From: JAYOEY01 sp038120295
GTDB lineage: Bacteria > Pseudomonadota > Alphaproteobacteria > MPNO01 > UBA2964
DNA length: 64,000 nucleotides
Reading direction: 5' to 3'
Assembly: GCA_038120295.1 (NCBI GenBank)
Contig: JAYOLL010000019.1
Location: 1-64,000, forward strand
The notes under the pieces are model-generated. The model was given only the letters and a program-made list of their open reading frames with translations. It did no database searches and was not told the DNA's origin. Of the stretch, positions 8,855 to 17,697 are shown one piece after another. Each line of letters starts with the position of its first letter. The first letter of the stretch is position 1. The translations under genes and the position numbers were made by a program.

Positions 8855-10873
8855 ATGCCCAACGCCCTTGCCGACGAAACCAGCCCGTACCTTCTCCAGC
8901 ACGCCGACAACCCGGTCGACTGGCGGCCCTGGGGGCCTGACGCACTGGCTGAAGCCAAGGCGGCGGACAGGCCAATCCTGCTGTCGGTCGGCTACGCCGC
9001 CTGCCACTGGTGCCATGTGATGGCGCATGAAAGCTTCGAGAGCGAAGAAACCGCTTCGCTGATGAACAAGCTGTTCGTCAATATCAAGGTCGACCGGGAA
9101 GAACGGCCCGATCTCGACGCCATCTATCAGCGCGCCCTGCAGCATATGGGGCAGCAGGGCGGCTGGCCGCTCACCATGTTCCTCACCCCGGACGGCGAGC
9201 CGTTCTGGGGCGGGACGTATTTCCCGCCGGATTCACGCTATGGCCGGCCTGGATTTCCCGACGTGCTGAACACCATCCACGGCTACTGGACCGACAGGCA
9301 GGAGGATATCGGCAAGAACGTCACGGCGCTGAGAGACGCGCTTGCGGCAATGGCGGTTTCGGAATCCGGCGACGGCGTCGCGCTCGAGATGGCGGAGCGC
9401 GCCGCGCTGCGCCTCGCCGAGGAGTTCGACCGGGTCAATGGCGGCATCGGCACCGCACCGAAATTTCCCAACCCGACAATCCTCGAACTTTTGTGGCGCA
9501 CATATATTCGATGCGGTCATGACGGGCTGGGACAGATCGTTTCCCACACGCTCGACCGCATGTGCCAGGGCGGGATTTACGATCATCTCGGCGGCGGATT
9601 TGCACGCTACTCGACCGACGCAATCTGGCTCGCGCCACATTTTGAAAAAATGCTCTACGACAACGCACAGCTGATCGATCTTCTGCGCTTTGCGTGGTGC
9701 CGAACCGGCAACAATCTGTTCGAGACACGACTGCGCGAAACAATCGGCTGGACCCTGCGCGAAATGATCGCCGACGGGGGAGGATTCGCCGCCACGCTCG
9801 ACGCCGACAGCGAGGGCGAGGAAGGAAAATTCTACGTCTGGTCGGCGGCGGAGATCGCCAATGCGCTGGGTGACGACGCCCCCCTGTTCGGCGAGGCCTA
9901 TGACGTCTCGACGGCCGGCAACTGGGAAGGCAAGACGATCCTCAACCGCACCGACCCGCCGCGCGAGTTTTCTATGGAAGAGGAGCAGCGCCTCGCAATA
10001 TGCCGCGCAAAACTCCTTGCCCTGCGCGACGATCGAATTCGGCCCGGATGGGACGACAAGGTACTGGCCGACTGGAACGGGTTGATGATCGCGGCGATGG
10101 CGGGAGCCGGCGCGACTTTCGGCGAACCGGCCTGGATAGACGCGGCCCGGCTTGCGTTCGATTTTGTCGCGAACACCATGCAGAAGGACGGCCGGCTTTT
10201 CCACGCCTGGCGCAGCGGCAAGCTCAACCATGCGGCCACGCTGGACGATTATGCCGGCATGATCCGCGCCGCCCTTGCTCTCCATGAAGTAACAGGCGAC
10301 GGGTTCTGCCTCGACCGGGCGAAGGAATGGGCTGACGTTCTGGACGCGCACTATTGGGACGAAGACGGCAGCGGCTATTTCTTCACCGCCGACGACGCCG
10401 AGGCCCTGATCGTCCGCACCAAATCCGCGGAGGATAACGCGACCCCCGCGGGCAACGCGGTGATGGCGCAAAACCTGGCTCGGCTCTGGTTCCTTACCGG
10501 CGAAACACGCTATCGCGACCGGGCCGACAAGACGGTCGCGGCATTCTCCGGCGCGCTCGAACGGAATTTCTTTCCGTTCACGTCGCTGATGAATGCGGCC
10601 GAGCTGATGCAGTGCGCACAGCAGATCGTGATTGTCGGAAAGCGCGGAGACGCGGATACCGATGCGCTGCTGGACGCCGTCTTCAAGGCGGACACCCCCA
10701 ACCGCGTTCTTTCGGTCGTCGCGCCGGACGCCGCATTGCCGGAAAACCACCCCGCCCTGGGCAAGGGGCAAACAGACGGTAAAGCGACTGCCTATGTCTG
10801 TATCGGCGTCACCTGTTCATTGCCGCACACCGACCCTGCGTCCCTGCAAACGGCCCTTCGCGACGCCGGATGA
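8855..10873 (+). CDS. YyaL/SSP411-family thioredoxin-domain protein (DUF255)
   Basis: A 672-residue protein with an N-terminal thioredoxin-like domain opening with NALADETSPYLLQHADNPVDW and bearing the CHWC motif at residues 50-53, then a long (alpha/alpha)6-barrel-like region seen in glycoside-hydrolase and epimerase folds. The family is widespread (bacterial YyaL, human SPATA20) but its reaction is not established. The size is normal for the family. The stop overlaps the start of the downstream ogt-like gene (ATGA), indicating co-translation. Confidence 0.9.
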   Translation: MPNALADETSPYLLQHADNPVDWRPWGPDALAEAKAADRPILLSVGYAACHWCHVMAHESFESEETASLMNKLFVNIKVDREERPDLDAIYQRALQHMGQQGGWPLTMFLTPDGEPFWGGTYFPPDSRYGRPGFPDVLNTIHGYWTDRQEDIGKNVTALRDALAAMAVSESGDGVALEMAERAALRLAEEFDRVNGGIGTAPKFPNPTILELLWRTYIRCGHDGLGQIVSHTLDRMCQGGIYDHLGGGFARYSTDAIWLAPHFEKMLYDNAQLIDLLRFAWCRTGNNLFETRLRETIGWTLREMIADGGGFAATLDADSEGEEGKFYVWSAAEIANALGDDAPLFGEAYDVSTAGNWEGKTILNRTDPPREFSMEEEQRLAICRAKLLALRDDRIRPGWDDKVLADWNGLMIAAMAGAGATFGEPAWIDAARLAFDFVANTMQKDGRLFHAWRSGKLNHAATLDDYAGMIRAALALHEVTGDGFCLDRAKEWADVLDAHYWDEDGSGYFFTADDAEALIVRTKSAEDNATPAGNAVMAQNLARLWFLTGETRYRDRADKTVAAFSGALERNFFPFTSLMNAAELMQCAQQIVIVGKRGDADTDALLDAVFKADTPNRVLSVVAPDAALPENHPALGKGQTDGKATAYVCIGVTCSLPHTDPASLQTALRDAG

Positions 10874-11388
10874 TGCCGACGCTTTCCTTCGCATCGCCGC
10901 TTGGAGAGCTCACCCTGACGGAACAGGAGGGGCGCATAACCGCGCTCACCTGGAACTCGAATCAGCGAACCGGAAACGCGGTTGAAACCGCATTGGGGAA
11001 GCCGGGACTTCTGCTGCAGGCACGTGACCAGATCCTGGAGTATTTCGACGGCGCACGCACCGAATTCGATCTGCCGCTCGCCCCGGCAGGAAGCGATTTC
11101 CAGCGCCGCGTCTGGCAGGCCATGATGGCGATCCCGTACGGGAAGACCCGAACCTACGGCGAACTGGCGAAGGCGCTTTCATCGGCCCCGCGCGCAGTGG
11201 GCCGCGCCTGCGGCGCCAACCCGATCCCCCTGATTGTCCCCTGCCACCGCGTCACCGCCGCCAGCGGAAATATCGGCGGCTATAGCGGCACGGGCGGCAT
11301 CGCGACCAAACAGTTCCTGCTCGCACACGAAAGCAACCCGCCGCAACGATCGCTTTCATTCAACGAGACGCCAACGCCCTTTTCATGA
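10870..11388 (+). CDS. ogt: Methylated-DNA--[protein]-cysteine S-methyltransferase
   Basis: A suicide enzyme that moves the methyl group from O6-methylguanine to its own cysteine. The 172-residue protein has the RVWQAMMAIPYGKTRTYGELA helix region, the recognition helix with RAVGRACGANP and the active-site motif IVPCHRV with Cys at 125, then GGYSGTGGI. There is no Ada-type N-terminal regulatory domain. It starts at ATG 10870 inside the upstream stop codon, so it is translationally coupled to the YyaL-like gene. Confidence 0.93.
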   Translation: MMPTLSFASPLGELTLTEQEGRITALTWNSNQRTGNAVETALGKPGLLLQARDQILEYFDGARTEFDLPLAPAGSDFQRRVWQAMMAIPYGKTRTYGELAKALSSAPRAVGRACGANPIPLIVPCHRVTAASGNIGGYSGTGGIATKQFLLAHESNPPQRSLSFNETPTPFS

Positions 11389-11448
11389 CAGGGAAATTTC
11401 ATCGCGCTATGGTGCGCCGCGTTTCATAAGACTTGGGAGAAGAGATTC

Positions 11449-12147
11449 ATGCCAGACATCCAGATCAACGGGCCTGACGGGGAATTCGGCGCCTACATGG
11501 CGACGCCGGCAAGCGGCAGCGGACCGGGCCTTGTCGTCATCCAGGAGATCTTCGGCGTCAACACGGTCATGCGCGATCTGTGCGATGCCTACGCTGCCGA
11601 CGGCTATATCGCCATCTGCCCCGACCTGTTCTGGCGGATCGAGCCGGGGGTCCAGTTGACCGACCAGACACAGGCGGAATGGGACCGGGCGTTCGAACTC
11701 ATGAATGCCTTCCTGCCCGATTTCGAAAAGGGCCAGGCGGACCTGCAGGCGACGATGTCCCATATCCGCGGGATGGACGGATGCACCGGCAAGGTGGGCT
11801 GCGTCGGCTACTGTCTCGGCGGCAGCCTGACATACTCGATGGCATGTTCATCGGACACGGATGCTTCAGTCGGCTACTACCCGGTGCAGATCGACGACTA
11901 CCTGCCCTATGCCGAACATATCGGCAAACCGGCTATGTTCCATATAGCGGAACTCGATGGATTCTGCCCGCCGGAATCGCAGGCGAAGATCGCCGAAGCG
12001 TTCGCCGGCAACGGCAACATCACGCTGCATAGCTACGCAGGCGTCGATCATGCCTTTGTCCGCCTCAGTGGCGGCAACTACAACGAAGCCGCCGCGACCC
12101 TCGCCAACGGCCGCACGGCCGAATTTTTCAAATCCGCCCTGTCCTGA
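11449..12147 (+). CDS. Dienelactone hydrolase family protein
   Basis: An alpha/beta-hydrolase of 232 residues in the carboxymethylenebutenolidase family. The nucleophile is cysteine in the elbow GYCLGG (Cys122), with a likely acid near Asp170 and the histidine in VDHAF (His201). The LVVIQEIFGVN motif holds the conserved Glu that activates the nucleophile. A GGGAGAAGAG ribosome-binding site precedes ATG 11449. True dienelactone hydrolases act in chlorocatechol degradation, but no such pathway is nearby, so the substrate is open. Confidence 0.88.
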   Translation: MPDIQINGPDGEFGAYMATPASGSGPGLVVIQEIFGVNTVMRDLCDAYAADGYIAICPDLFWRIEPGVQLTDQTQAEWDRAFELMNAFLPDFEKGQADLQATMSHIRGMDGCTGKVGCVGYCLGGSLTYSMACSSDTDASVGYYPVQIDDYLPYAEHIGKPAMFHIAELDGFCPPESQAKIAEAFAGNGNITLHSYAGVDHAFVRLSGGNYNEAAATLANGRTAEFFKSALS

Positions 12148-12151
12148 ACCT

Positions 12152-12195
12152 GGGGCGGGCGTTTAGGGTTGGTGTGGCGGCTAAACGCCCGCCCC
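12152..12195. repeat. Palindromic repeat element, family 1 copy A
   Basis: A perfect 15-bp inverted repeat (12152-12166 with 12181-12195) encloses the 14-base loop GGTTGGTGTGGCGG. The 40 bases from 12154 to 12193 match 35905-35944 at 35 positions. It sits between the dienelactone hydrolase stop and the quinone reductase start. There is no T-run after it, so it is more like a REP/PU element than a simple terminator. Confidence 0.75.
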
Positions 12196-12214
12196 CTTCC
12201 GAAGGAAGACTCAC

Positions 12215-13189
12215 ATGACCAAAGCCATCCGCGTCCACAAGCCCGGCCCGCCCTCCTGCATGAAATGGCAGGAGGTCGAGGTGCCGAACCCGAAGAAGGG
12301 CGAGGTCCGCATCCGCAACACCGCGGTCGGGCTCAACTTCATCGACACCTATCATCGCAAGGGGCTGTACCCGCTGCCGACGCCATTCACCCCGGGGGTC
12401 GAAGGCGCGGGAATCGTGGAGTCCGTCGGGCGCGGCGTGACCAACGTGAAGCCGGGCGACCGGGTGACCTACGCGTCGGAGCCGATGGGTTCCTATGCCG
12501 AGATGCGGCTGTTCCCCGCCGAACGCGTGATGAAAATTCCGGCGGGGATTTCCGACGAGCACGCGGCGTCGATGATGCTCAAGGGCATGACGGCGGCGAT
12601 GCTTCTGCGCCGCATTTACCGGCCGGCCAAGGGCGACACCGTCCTGATCCATGCCGCCGCCGGGGGCGTCGGTCTGATCCTGGTGCAGTGGGCCAAGCAT
12701 CTCGGCGCGACCGTCATCGGCACGGTGTCGTCGCGCGCCAAGGGAAACCTGGTCCGCGCGCATGGCTGCGATCACGTGATCGACTATTCGAAGCAGGATT
12801 TCGTCGACCGCGTAAAGCGGATCACGAAAGGCGCGGGCGTGCCGGTGGTCTATGACGGCGTCGGCAAGGATACCTTCCCCGGCTCGCTCGACTGCATCAG
12901 CCCGACCGGTATGTGGATTACGTTCGGCAACGCGTCCGGCCCGGTACCGCCGGTTGCGCCCCTGACGCTGATGCAGAAGGGCTCGCTGATCATGACGCGG
13001 CCGATGCTCAACCATTACATAAGGACGACCGACGAGCTGACCAGGCTGTCGCGCGAGCTGTTCCAGGTCGTGAAGTCGGGCGCGGTCAAGATCGAGGTCA
13101 ACCAGACCTATGCGCTGAAGGACGCCGCGAAGGCGCACCGCGATCTCGAAAGCCGCAAGACGACAGGCTCGACGGTACTGATTCCGTAA
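12215..13189 (+). CDS. NADPH:quinone reductase-type zinc-independent oxidoreductase
   Basis: A 324-residue medium-chain dehydrogenase/reductase of the QOR (quinone oxidoreductase) type. It shows VGLNFIDTYHRKGLYP, typical of the QOR substrate site, the segment PGVEGAGIVESVG, and the nucleotide-binding glycine motif AAAGGVGLILVQWAKHLGA. The catalytic-zinc cysteine and histidine ligands of alcohol dehydrogenases are absent. It probably reduces quinones or reactive carbonyls with NADPH. It is the last plus-strand gene before the convergent rho gene. Confidence 0.9.
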   Translation: MTKAIRVHKPGPPSCMKWQEVEVPNPKKGEVRIRNTAVGLNFIDTYHRKGLYPLPTPFTPGVEGAGIVESVGRGVTNVKPGDRVTYASEPMGSYAEMRLFPAERVMKIPAGISDEHAASMMLKGMTAAMLLRRIYRPAKGDTVLIHAAAGGVGLILVQWAKHLGATVIGTVSSRAKGNLVRAHGCDHVIDYSKQDFVDRVKRITKGAGVPVVYDGVGKDTFPGSLDCISPTGMWITFGNASGPVPPVAPLTLMQKGSLIMTRPMLNHYIRTTDELTRLSRELFQVVKSGAVKIEVNQTYALKDAAKAHRDLESRKTTGSTVLIP

Positions 13190-13217
13190 GGAGCGGAAGC
13201 AGGAGAACCGTTCCCCC

Positions 13218-14474
13218 CTACTGGTTCATGCTCTCGAAGAAGTCGGCGTTGTTTTTCGTCGTCTTCATCTTGTCGAGCAGGAACTCCATCGCATCCGTCG
13301 TGCCCATCGGGTTGAGGATGCGGCGCAGGACCCACATCTTCGACAGGTCCGCCTTGCCGACCAGCAGCTCTTCCTTCCGCGTGCCGGACTTGGCGATATC
13401 CATTGACGGGAAGGTGCGCTTGTCAGCCAGCTTGCGGTCGAGCACGATTTCCGAATTGCCGGTGCCCTTGAATTCCTCGAAGATCACCTCGTCCATGCGT
13501 GAGCCGGTATCGATCAGCGCGGTAGCGATGATGGACAGCGAACCGCCCTCTTCGACATTGCGCGCCGCGCCAAAGAACCGCTTTGGCCGCTGCAGCGCAT
13601 TGGAATCGACACCGCCCGTCAGCACCTTGCCGGAACTCGGGACCACCGTGTTGTAGGCGCGCGCGAGGCGCGTGATCGAATCCAGCAGGATCACCACATC
13701 GCGCCCGTGTTCGACCAGACGCTTGGCCTTTTCGATCACCATGTCGGCGACCTGCACATGGCGCGTGGCCGGTTCGTCGAAGGTAGAGCTGATGACCTCG
13801 CCATCGACCGACCGCTGCATGTCGGTGACTTCCTCGGGCCGTTCATCGATCAGCAGGACAATCAGATAGACGCCCTTGTTGTTTTCGGTGATCGCGTGGG
13901 CGATCGACTGGAGCATCATGGTCTTGCCGGTGCGCGGCGGCGCCACGATCAGCGCGCGCTGCCCCTTGCCGATGGGCGCGGTCAGATCGACGATCCGGGT
14001 GGTGAAGTCCTTGTTTTTCGGATTATCGCCGTCGAGGACGAATTTCTCATCGGGGTAAAGCGGCGTCAGATTGTCGAACCGGATGCGGTGACGGACCTTG
14101 TCCGGATCGTCGAAATTGATCTTGTTCACCTTCAAAAGCGCGAAATAACGTTCGCCGTCCTTGGGAGCGCGAATTTCACCTTCAACCGTATCCCCTGTGC
14201 GCAGCGAAAAACGCCGAATCTGGCTGGGAGAGACATAGATGTCGTCCGGGCCCGGCAGGTAGTTGGCTTCCGGCGCACGCAGAAAACCAAACCCGTCCTG
14301 CAGAATTTCTATTACACCATCGCCGAAGATCGCGACGTCGTTCTCAGCCAGCTGCTTGAGGATCGCGAACATGATCTCCTGCTTGCGCATGCTGGAAGCG
14401 TTTTCGATTTCGAGCTCCTCCGCATAGGCCAGCAGATCGGCGGGTGTTTTCTGTTTAAGTTCTTGAAGATTCAT
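13218..14474 (-). CDS. rho: Transcription termination factor Rho
   Basis: A hexameric RNA-dependent ATPase that ends transcription. The 418-residue protein has the N-terminal helix domain starting MNLQELKQKTPADLLAYAEELEIE, the RNA-binding fold with GFGFLRAPEANYLPGPDDIYV, the Walker A box APPRTGKT and the Q-loop/R-loop region near GGVDSNAL. I chose ATG 14474 over a start six codons upstream because the family N-terminus is MNLQELK. It lies next to hemJ-hemH-hemE, as in related genomes. Confidence 0.97.
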   Translation of the reverse strand: MNLQELKQKTPADLLAYAEELEIENASSMRKQEIMFAILKQLAENDVAIFGDGVIEILQDGFGFLRAPEANYLPGPDDIYVSPSQIRRFSLRTGDTVEGEIRAPKDGERYFALLKVNKINFDDPDKVRHRIRFDNLTPLYPDEKFVLDGDNPKNKDFTTRIVDLTAPIGKGQRALIVAPPRTGKTMMLQSIAHAITENNKGVYLIVLLIDERPEEVTDMQRSVDGEVISSTFDEPATRHVQVADMVIEKAKRLVEHGRDVVILLDSITRLARAYNTVVPSSGKVLTGGVDSNALQRPKRFFGAARNVEEGGSLSIIATALIDTGSRMDEVIFEEFKGTGNSEIVLDRKLADKRTFPSMDIAKSGTRKEELLVGKADLSKMWVLRRILNPMGTTDAMEFLLDKMKTTKNNADFFESMNQ

Positions 14475-14729
14475 TGTTTTTCCGGATTTCAATTAAACCG
14501 AACGGAACTGGGAAAACGGGTAAACAGCTCATCATCAGGGACAAAAATCGGCGTGGAACCGGTCTGACGCTCTAATGGGCAACCCAGGAAGGTAACGGAT
14601 GTGATGTGGGAATCGCTCGCAAGGCAAGCTTTGAGATACGCGCGGTTAACTAAAGGATTCCGGGTTCAAAGTCAAATGGAGAGATGGCGATGAATTGTCC
14701 TTTTGCCAAGAACGAATTCGAACACCCAT

Positions 14730-15182
14730 TCACTGCCCAGGTTTCACCACCACCAGAATGACAATCGCGATCATCAGGAGCGTCGGTATCTCATTGGCAA
14801 CGCGAAAGGTTTTCGCCGGTCGCGTATTACGATCGGCCTCGAAATCCTTACGCCAGCGGGAAAAGATTCCGTGAACGCCCGACATCGCCAGAAAGCAGAA
14901 AATTTTCGCCCATACCCACCAGGCGCCCCAGTCGACGATACCGGGCGTCGCCAGAAGCATCCCGCCGAACAGAAAACTCGCGATCATCGCCGGGTTGATG
15001 ATTGCGCGGAGCAGTCGGCGTTCCATGATCTTGAAGGTTTCTGACTGCACCGACCCCGGCTCAGCATCGACGTGATAGACAAAAAGGCGGGGCAGATAGA
15101 GCATTCCCGCCATCCACGCCATCACTGAGATGATGTGGAGCGATTTGATCCAGGGATAGGCGGAGGCAAGCCAGTCTTCCAT
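14730..15182 (-). CDS. hemJ: Protoporphyrinogen IX oxidase HemJ
   Basis: HemJ is the oxygen-independent membrane protein that oxidises protoporphyrinogen IX to protoporphyrin IX, the step before ferrochelatase. The 150-residue protein has four predicted membrane helices, the conserved first-helix histidine in SLHIISVMAWMAGMLYLPRLFVYH, and the loop KIMERRLLRAIINPAM. It lies seven bases downstream of hemH on the same strand, giving a complete late-haem operon hemE-hemH-hemJ. No hemG or hemY is visible here, so HemJ is likely the enzyme used. Confidence 0.93.
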   Translation of the reverse strand: MEDWLASAYPWIKSLHIISVMAWMAGMLYLPRLFVYHVDAEPGSVQSETFKIMERRLLRAIINPAMIASFLFGGMLLATPGIVDWGAWWVWAKIFCFLAMSGVHGIFSRWRKDFEADRNTRPAKTFRVANEIPTLLMIAIVILVVVKPGQ

Positions 15183-15188
15183 CGAACC

Positions 15189-16223
15189 TTACCCCTCAGG
15201 ACCGTTACCGCAGGGACAGTCGATGGATTCGGATACGCAAATCCTGGTCCCGCCATGGGGCCGAATCCCGGACAAACCTTCAACTTCACGGACCAGCCGC
15301 GCAAGCCCATCGATATAGGCCTCCTGAGCGCTGACTGTCGGAACGCGTACATAGGCTTTTGCCTTGTGATCCGCGGCGAGTTTTCCATATTCGATATCGA
15401 GCTCGACCAGCGTTTCCGAATGCTCCGACACAAAGGCTACAGGCACGACAACGATCGCCTTGCCATCCTTTGCCGCGTCGATAATCGCCCCGTCCGTATA
15501 AGGTTTCAGCCATTCGACCGGCCCGACCCTGCTCTGATAGCAAATCAGATAATCCAGATCGGGGATCGCCAGTTTTCGGACGATCGCCGAAACGGCTTTC
15601 TCCACGTGAGACTGGTATGGATCCCCGTCCGACACGAATTTTTTAGGAATCCCGTGCGCGGAAAAAAGAACCCGGACCGGCCCCGAACTTATCGCTTTCT
15701 CAATCGCTGGCGCTGTCAGGCCAGCGACTGCTTCGATGAAACCGGACTCATCGGGATAGCAGCAGACAGACGATGTCGGCGCATCGATACCGGCTTCAGC
15801 GGCCGCCTTCTTCCAGACCGTCAGAAAAGATCCCGTCGTCGTCGTGGAAAATTGCGGATAGAGCGGCAGCAAAACGACTTTATCCGCGCCCCAGGATGCA
15901 ACATCGCTCGCGCATTCCTCAGCGAACGGGTGCCAGTAGCGCATGGCGACGAAGACGCGATATTCGTCATTCCCGAGCCTTGCCTGAAGCGCATCCGCCT
16001 GCTTCTGCGTTTCCGGCAGGATCGGCGATCCGCCGCCGATTTCCGCGTAGATCGCCCGCGCCACAGGCGCCCGCCGCGAAGAAATCAGCTTCGCCAGAAG
16101 CCAGCGAACGGGAGAAGGCTGGCGCATGATCGCCGGGTCGTTGAACAGGTTGAACAGGAATGGCTTGACCGCATCCGGACCATCGGGCCCACCCAGATTG
16201 TAGAGAATTACGGCAGTTTTCAT
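15189..16223 (-). CDS. hemH: Ferrochelatase
   Basis: Inserts Fe2+ into protoporphyrin IX to give protohaem. The 344-residue product shows the N-terminal AVILYNLGGPDGPDAVKPFLFNLFNDP block, the catalytic histidine in VLFSAHGIPKKFV, and the downstream YQSRVGPVEWLKPYTD segment with the conserved Glu region (PVAFVSEHSETL). The start ATG at 16223 overlaps the hemE stop by four bases. A Cys-rich C-terminal end (residues ~331-340) is seen, but a [2Fe-2S] cluster cannot be asserted. Confidence 0.96.
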   Translation of the reverse strand: MKTAVILYNLGGPDGPDAVKPFLFNLFNDPAIMRQPSPVRWLLAKLISSRRAPVARAIYAEIGGGSPILPETQKQADALQARLGNDEYRVFVAMRYWHPFAEECASDVASWGADKVVLLPLYPQFSTTTTGSFLTVWKKAAAEAGIDAPTSSVCCYPDESGFIEAVAGLTAPAIEKAISSGPVRVLFSAHGIPKKFVSDGDPYQSHVEKAVSAIVRKLAIPDLDYLICYQSRVGPVEWLKPYTDGAIIDAAKDGKAIVVVPVAFVSEHSETLVELDIEYGKLAADHKAKAYVRVPTVSAQEAYIDGLARLVREVEGLSGIRPHGGTRICVSESIDCPCGNGPEG

Positions 16224-17257
16224 GATGCAGCGCCGAATTCAGAGACAATTTCACAGAGCCGCGCGACATGTTCCGGCGGAGTCTGAGGCACCACACCGTG
16301 ACCCAGATTGAAAATAAAAGGACCTTTCCCCAGAGAAGCCAGAATATCCCGTGCCGCGCGTTCCATTCCATCGTCCCCTGCGACCAGAAAGGCCGGATCG
16401 AGATTACCCTGGACGGTTTTAAGCGGCTGAATCTCCTGCCTGATCCAGTCGGGCGAAATCGACTGGTCCATACTGATCCCGTCTATCGAATCCAGTGCGG
16501 CGAATTCACGATAGGCCGGACCGGAAAGACGCGGAAAGGCTATGATCGGCACATCCGGCGCCGCTGCTTTCACCCGCGATGCAATCCGCGCAATCGGGCT
16601 CACGCTGTAACGCGTCAGGAACCGCGCCGGCAGCGCGCCCGCCCAGCTATCGAAGATCTGTACCAGCTGCGCGCCCGCCTCGATCTGGGCAATCAGATGA
16701 TCGGCGATCCTGTTTTCGAGAATGGAAATCAGCCTGCCGAAACTTTCCGGCTGGGTGATCGCCCATTTCTTGGCGTTCGGGTAATCCCGACTGCTGCCGC
16801 CTTCGATCATGTAGGTGGCGATTGTCCAGGGCGCACCGGCGAACCCGATCAGCGCGACATCGTCGGCAAGTTCCTCACGAACGCCGCGAAGCGCCCGATA
16901 GACGGGGTCCATATGTTCCGTGAAACCATCCGAAGACAAGGCGTCCAGCTCTTCCTCGGATCTGATCGGAGACAGAACCGGTCCCTTGCCTTCAACGAAA
17001 CCGACTTCCTGACCCATCGCGTGAGGAATCACCAGAATATCGGAAAAGATGATCGCGGCATCGAGTGGAAAACGGCGCAGAGGCTGCAATGTTACTTCGA
17101 CGGCAAAATCGGGCGTGTAGCAAAGATCGAGAAAACTGCCGGCTTTCTTCCTGAGCTCCCGATATTCCGGCAAATACCTTCCGGCCTGCCGCATCAGCCA
17201 GACGGGCGGGCGGTCAACCGGTCTTCGATTCAGCGCATCGATTATTCTTGGTGAAAT
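16220..17257 (-). CDS. hemE: Uroporphyrinogen decarboxylase, apparent ATT start
   Basis: Removes four acetate carboxyls from uroporphyrinogen III to make coproporphyrinogen III. The WLMRQAGRYLPEYR substrate loop, IIFSDILVIPHAMG and a C-terminal FNLGHGVVPQTPP are present. The first in-frame ATG (17194) lies inside the RQAGR motif and would remove the conserved N-terminal helix. The frame continues upstream as ISPRIIDALNRRPVDRPPVW, a normal HemE N-terminus, with no ATG/GTG/TTG before an in-frame TAG. ATT at 17257, preceded by GGGGGA four bases upstream, gives 345 residues, the usual length. A base error in the assembly is the alternative. Confidence 0.9.
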   Translation of the reverse strand: MSPRIIDALNRRPVDRPPVWLMRQAGRYLPEYRELRKKAGSFLDLCYTPDFAVEVTLQPLRRFPLDAAIIFSDILVIPHAMGQEVGFVEGKGPVLSPIRSEEELDALSSDGFTEHMDPVYRALRGVREELADDVALIGFAGAPWTIATYMIEGGSSRDYPNAKKWAITQPESFGRLISILENRIADHLIAQIEAGAQLVQIFDSWAGALPARFLTRYSVSPIARIASRVKAAAPDVPIIAFPRLSGPAYREFAALDSIDGISMDQSISPDWIRQEIQPLKTVQGNLDPAFLVAGDDGMERAARDILASLGKGPFIFNLGHGVVPQTPPEHVARLCEIVSEFGAAS

Positions 17258-17305
17258 GGGATCCCCCGTTCTGCCGGGATCTTCCGGCGTGTGCCTTACT
17301 ACCTA

Positions 17306-17335
17306 ACAATTCTCTTTATATAAATATTTTGTTGT
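17306..17335. promoter_or_regulatory. AT-rich candidate DNA-unwinding element in oriC
   Basis: About 30 bases that are almost all A/T (core CTTTATATAAATATTTTG) in an otherwise GC-rich chromosome. It is next to the hemE side of the putative origin, so it could be the duplex-unwinding element. It could also hold the hemE promoter, since it lies just upstream of that gene. Confidence 0.55.
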
Positions 17336-17400
17336 AGTTGTTGGGGGGCTGAATGACGGGGATTGTTAATATTTCGGTAACCCCTGTATCCCAAAGCCAA

Positions 17401-17697
17401 TGTGGACAGAAATGGAATTCACGGTATGAAATTTTGGGTTGCCGGGATTCACGACGGATTCGTTACCGATTTCTGCTGCGCTGCCTGTGAGCGTCTCTAT
17501 GTATAACCTGGGAATATAGTGTATCGAAATAAGGGCCGATCTGACGGTAGAGAACTTCAGGCGGGGATAAGGTTCGGTACGATTTACGAACCGAACGCAT
17601 GTTTTTATGTTTTTCCCCAGAACGGCGACTTATCCCCAGATACGGGACGACATCCAGTTGGATTTTCGAACAGGTTTACGTACAGGGATAATCCCTG
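17401..17697. promoter_or_regulatory. Cluster of DnaA-box-like sites
   Basis: Sites resembling TTATCCACA: CTGTCCACA on the minus strand at 17401-17409 (two mismatches), TTATACATA minus at 17498-17506, TTATCCCCG minus at 17562-17570, TTATCCCCA plus at 17630-17638 (one mismatch), and TTATCCCTG minus at 17683-17691 overlapped by TAATCCCTG plus at 17689-17697. The last pair forms a near-perfect palindrome CAGGGATAATCCCTG. None is an exact E. coli box; weak boxes are usual in alphaproteobacterial origins. Confidence 0.6.

Noticed and set aside
9233..10771. Minus-strand open frame of ~510 codons across the YyaL-like gene
   Set aside because: Antisense shadow of a clear family protein; no recognisable motif of its own.
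15135..16286. Plus-strand open frame across hemH
   Set aside because: Antisense to ferrochelatase, which has all family motifs.
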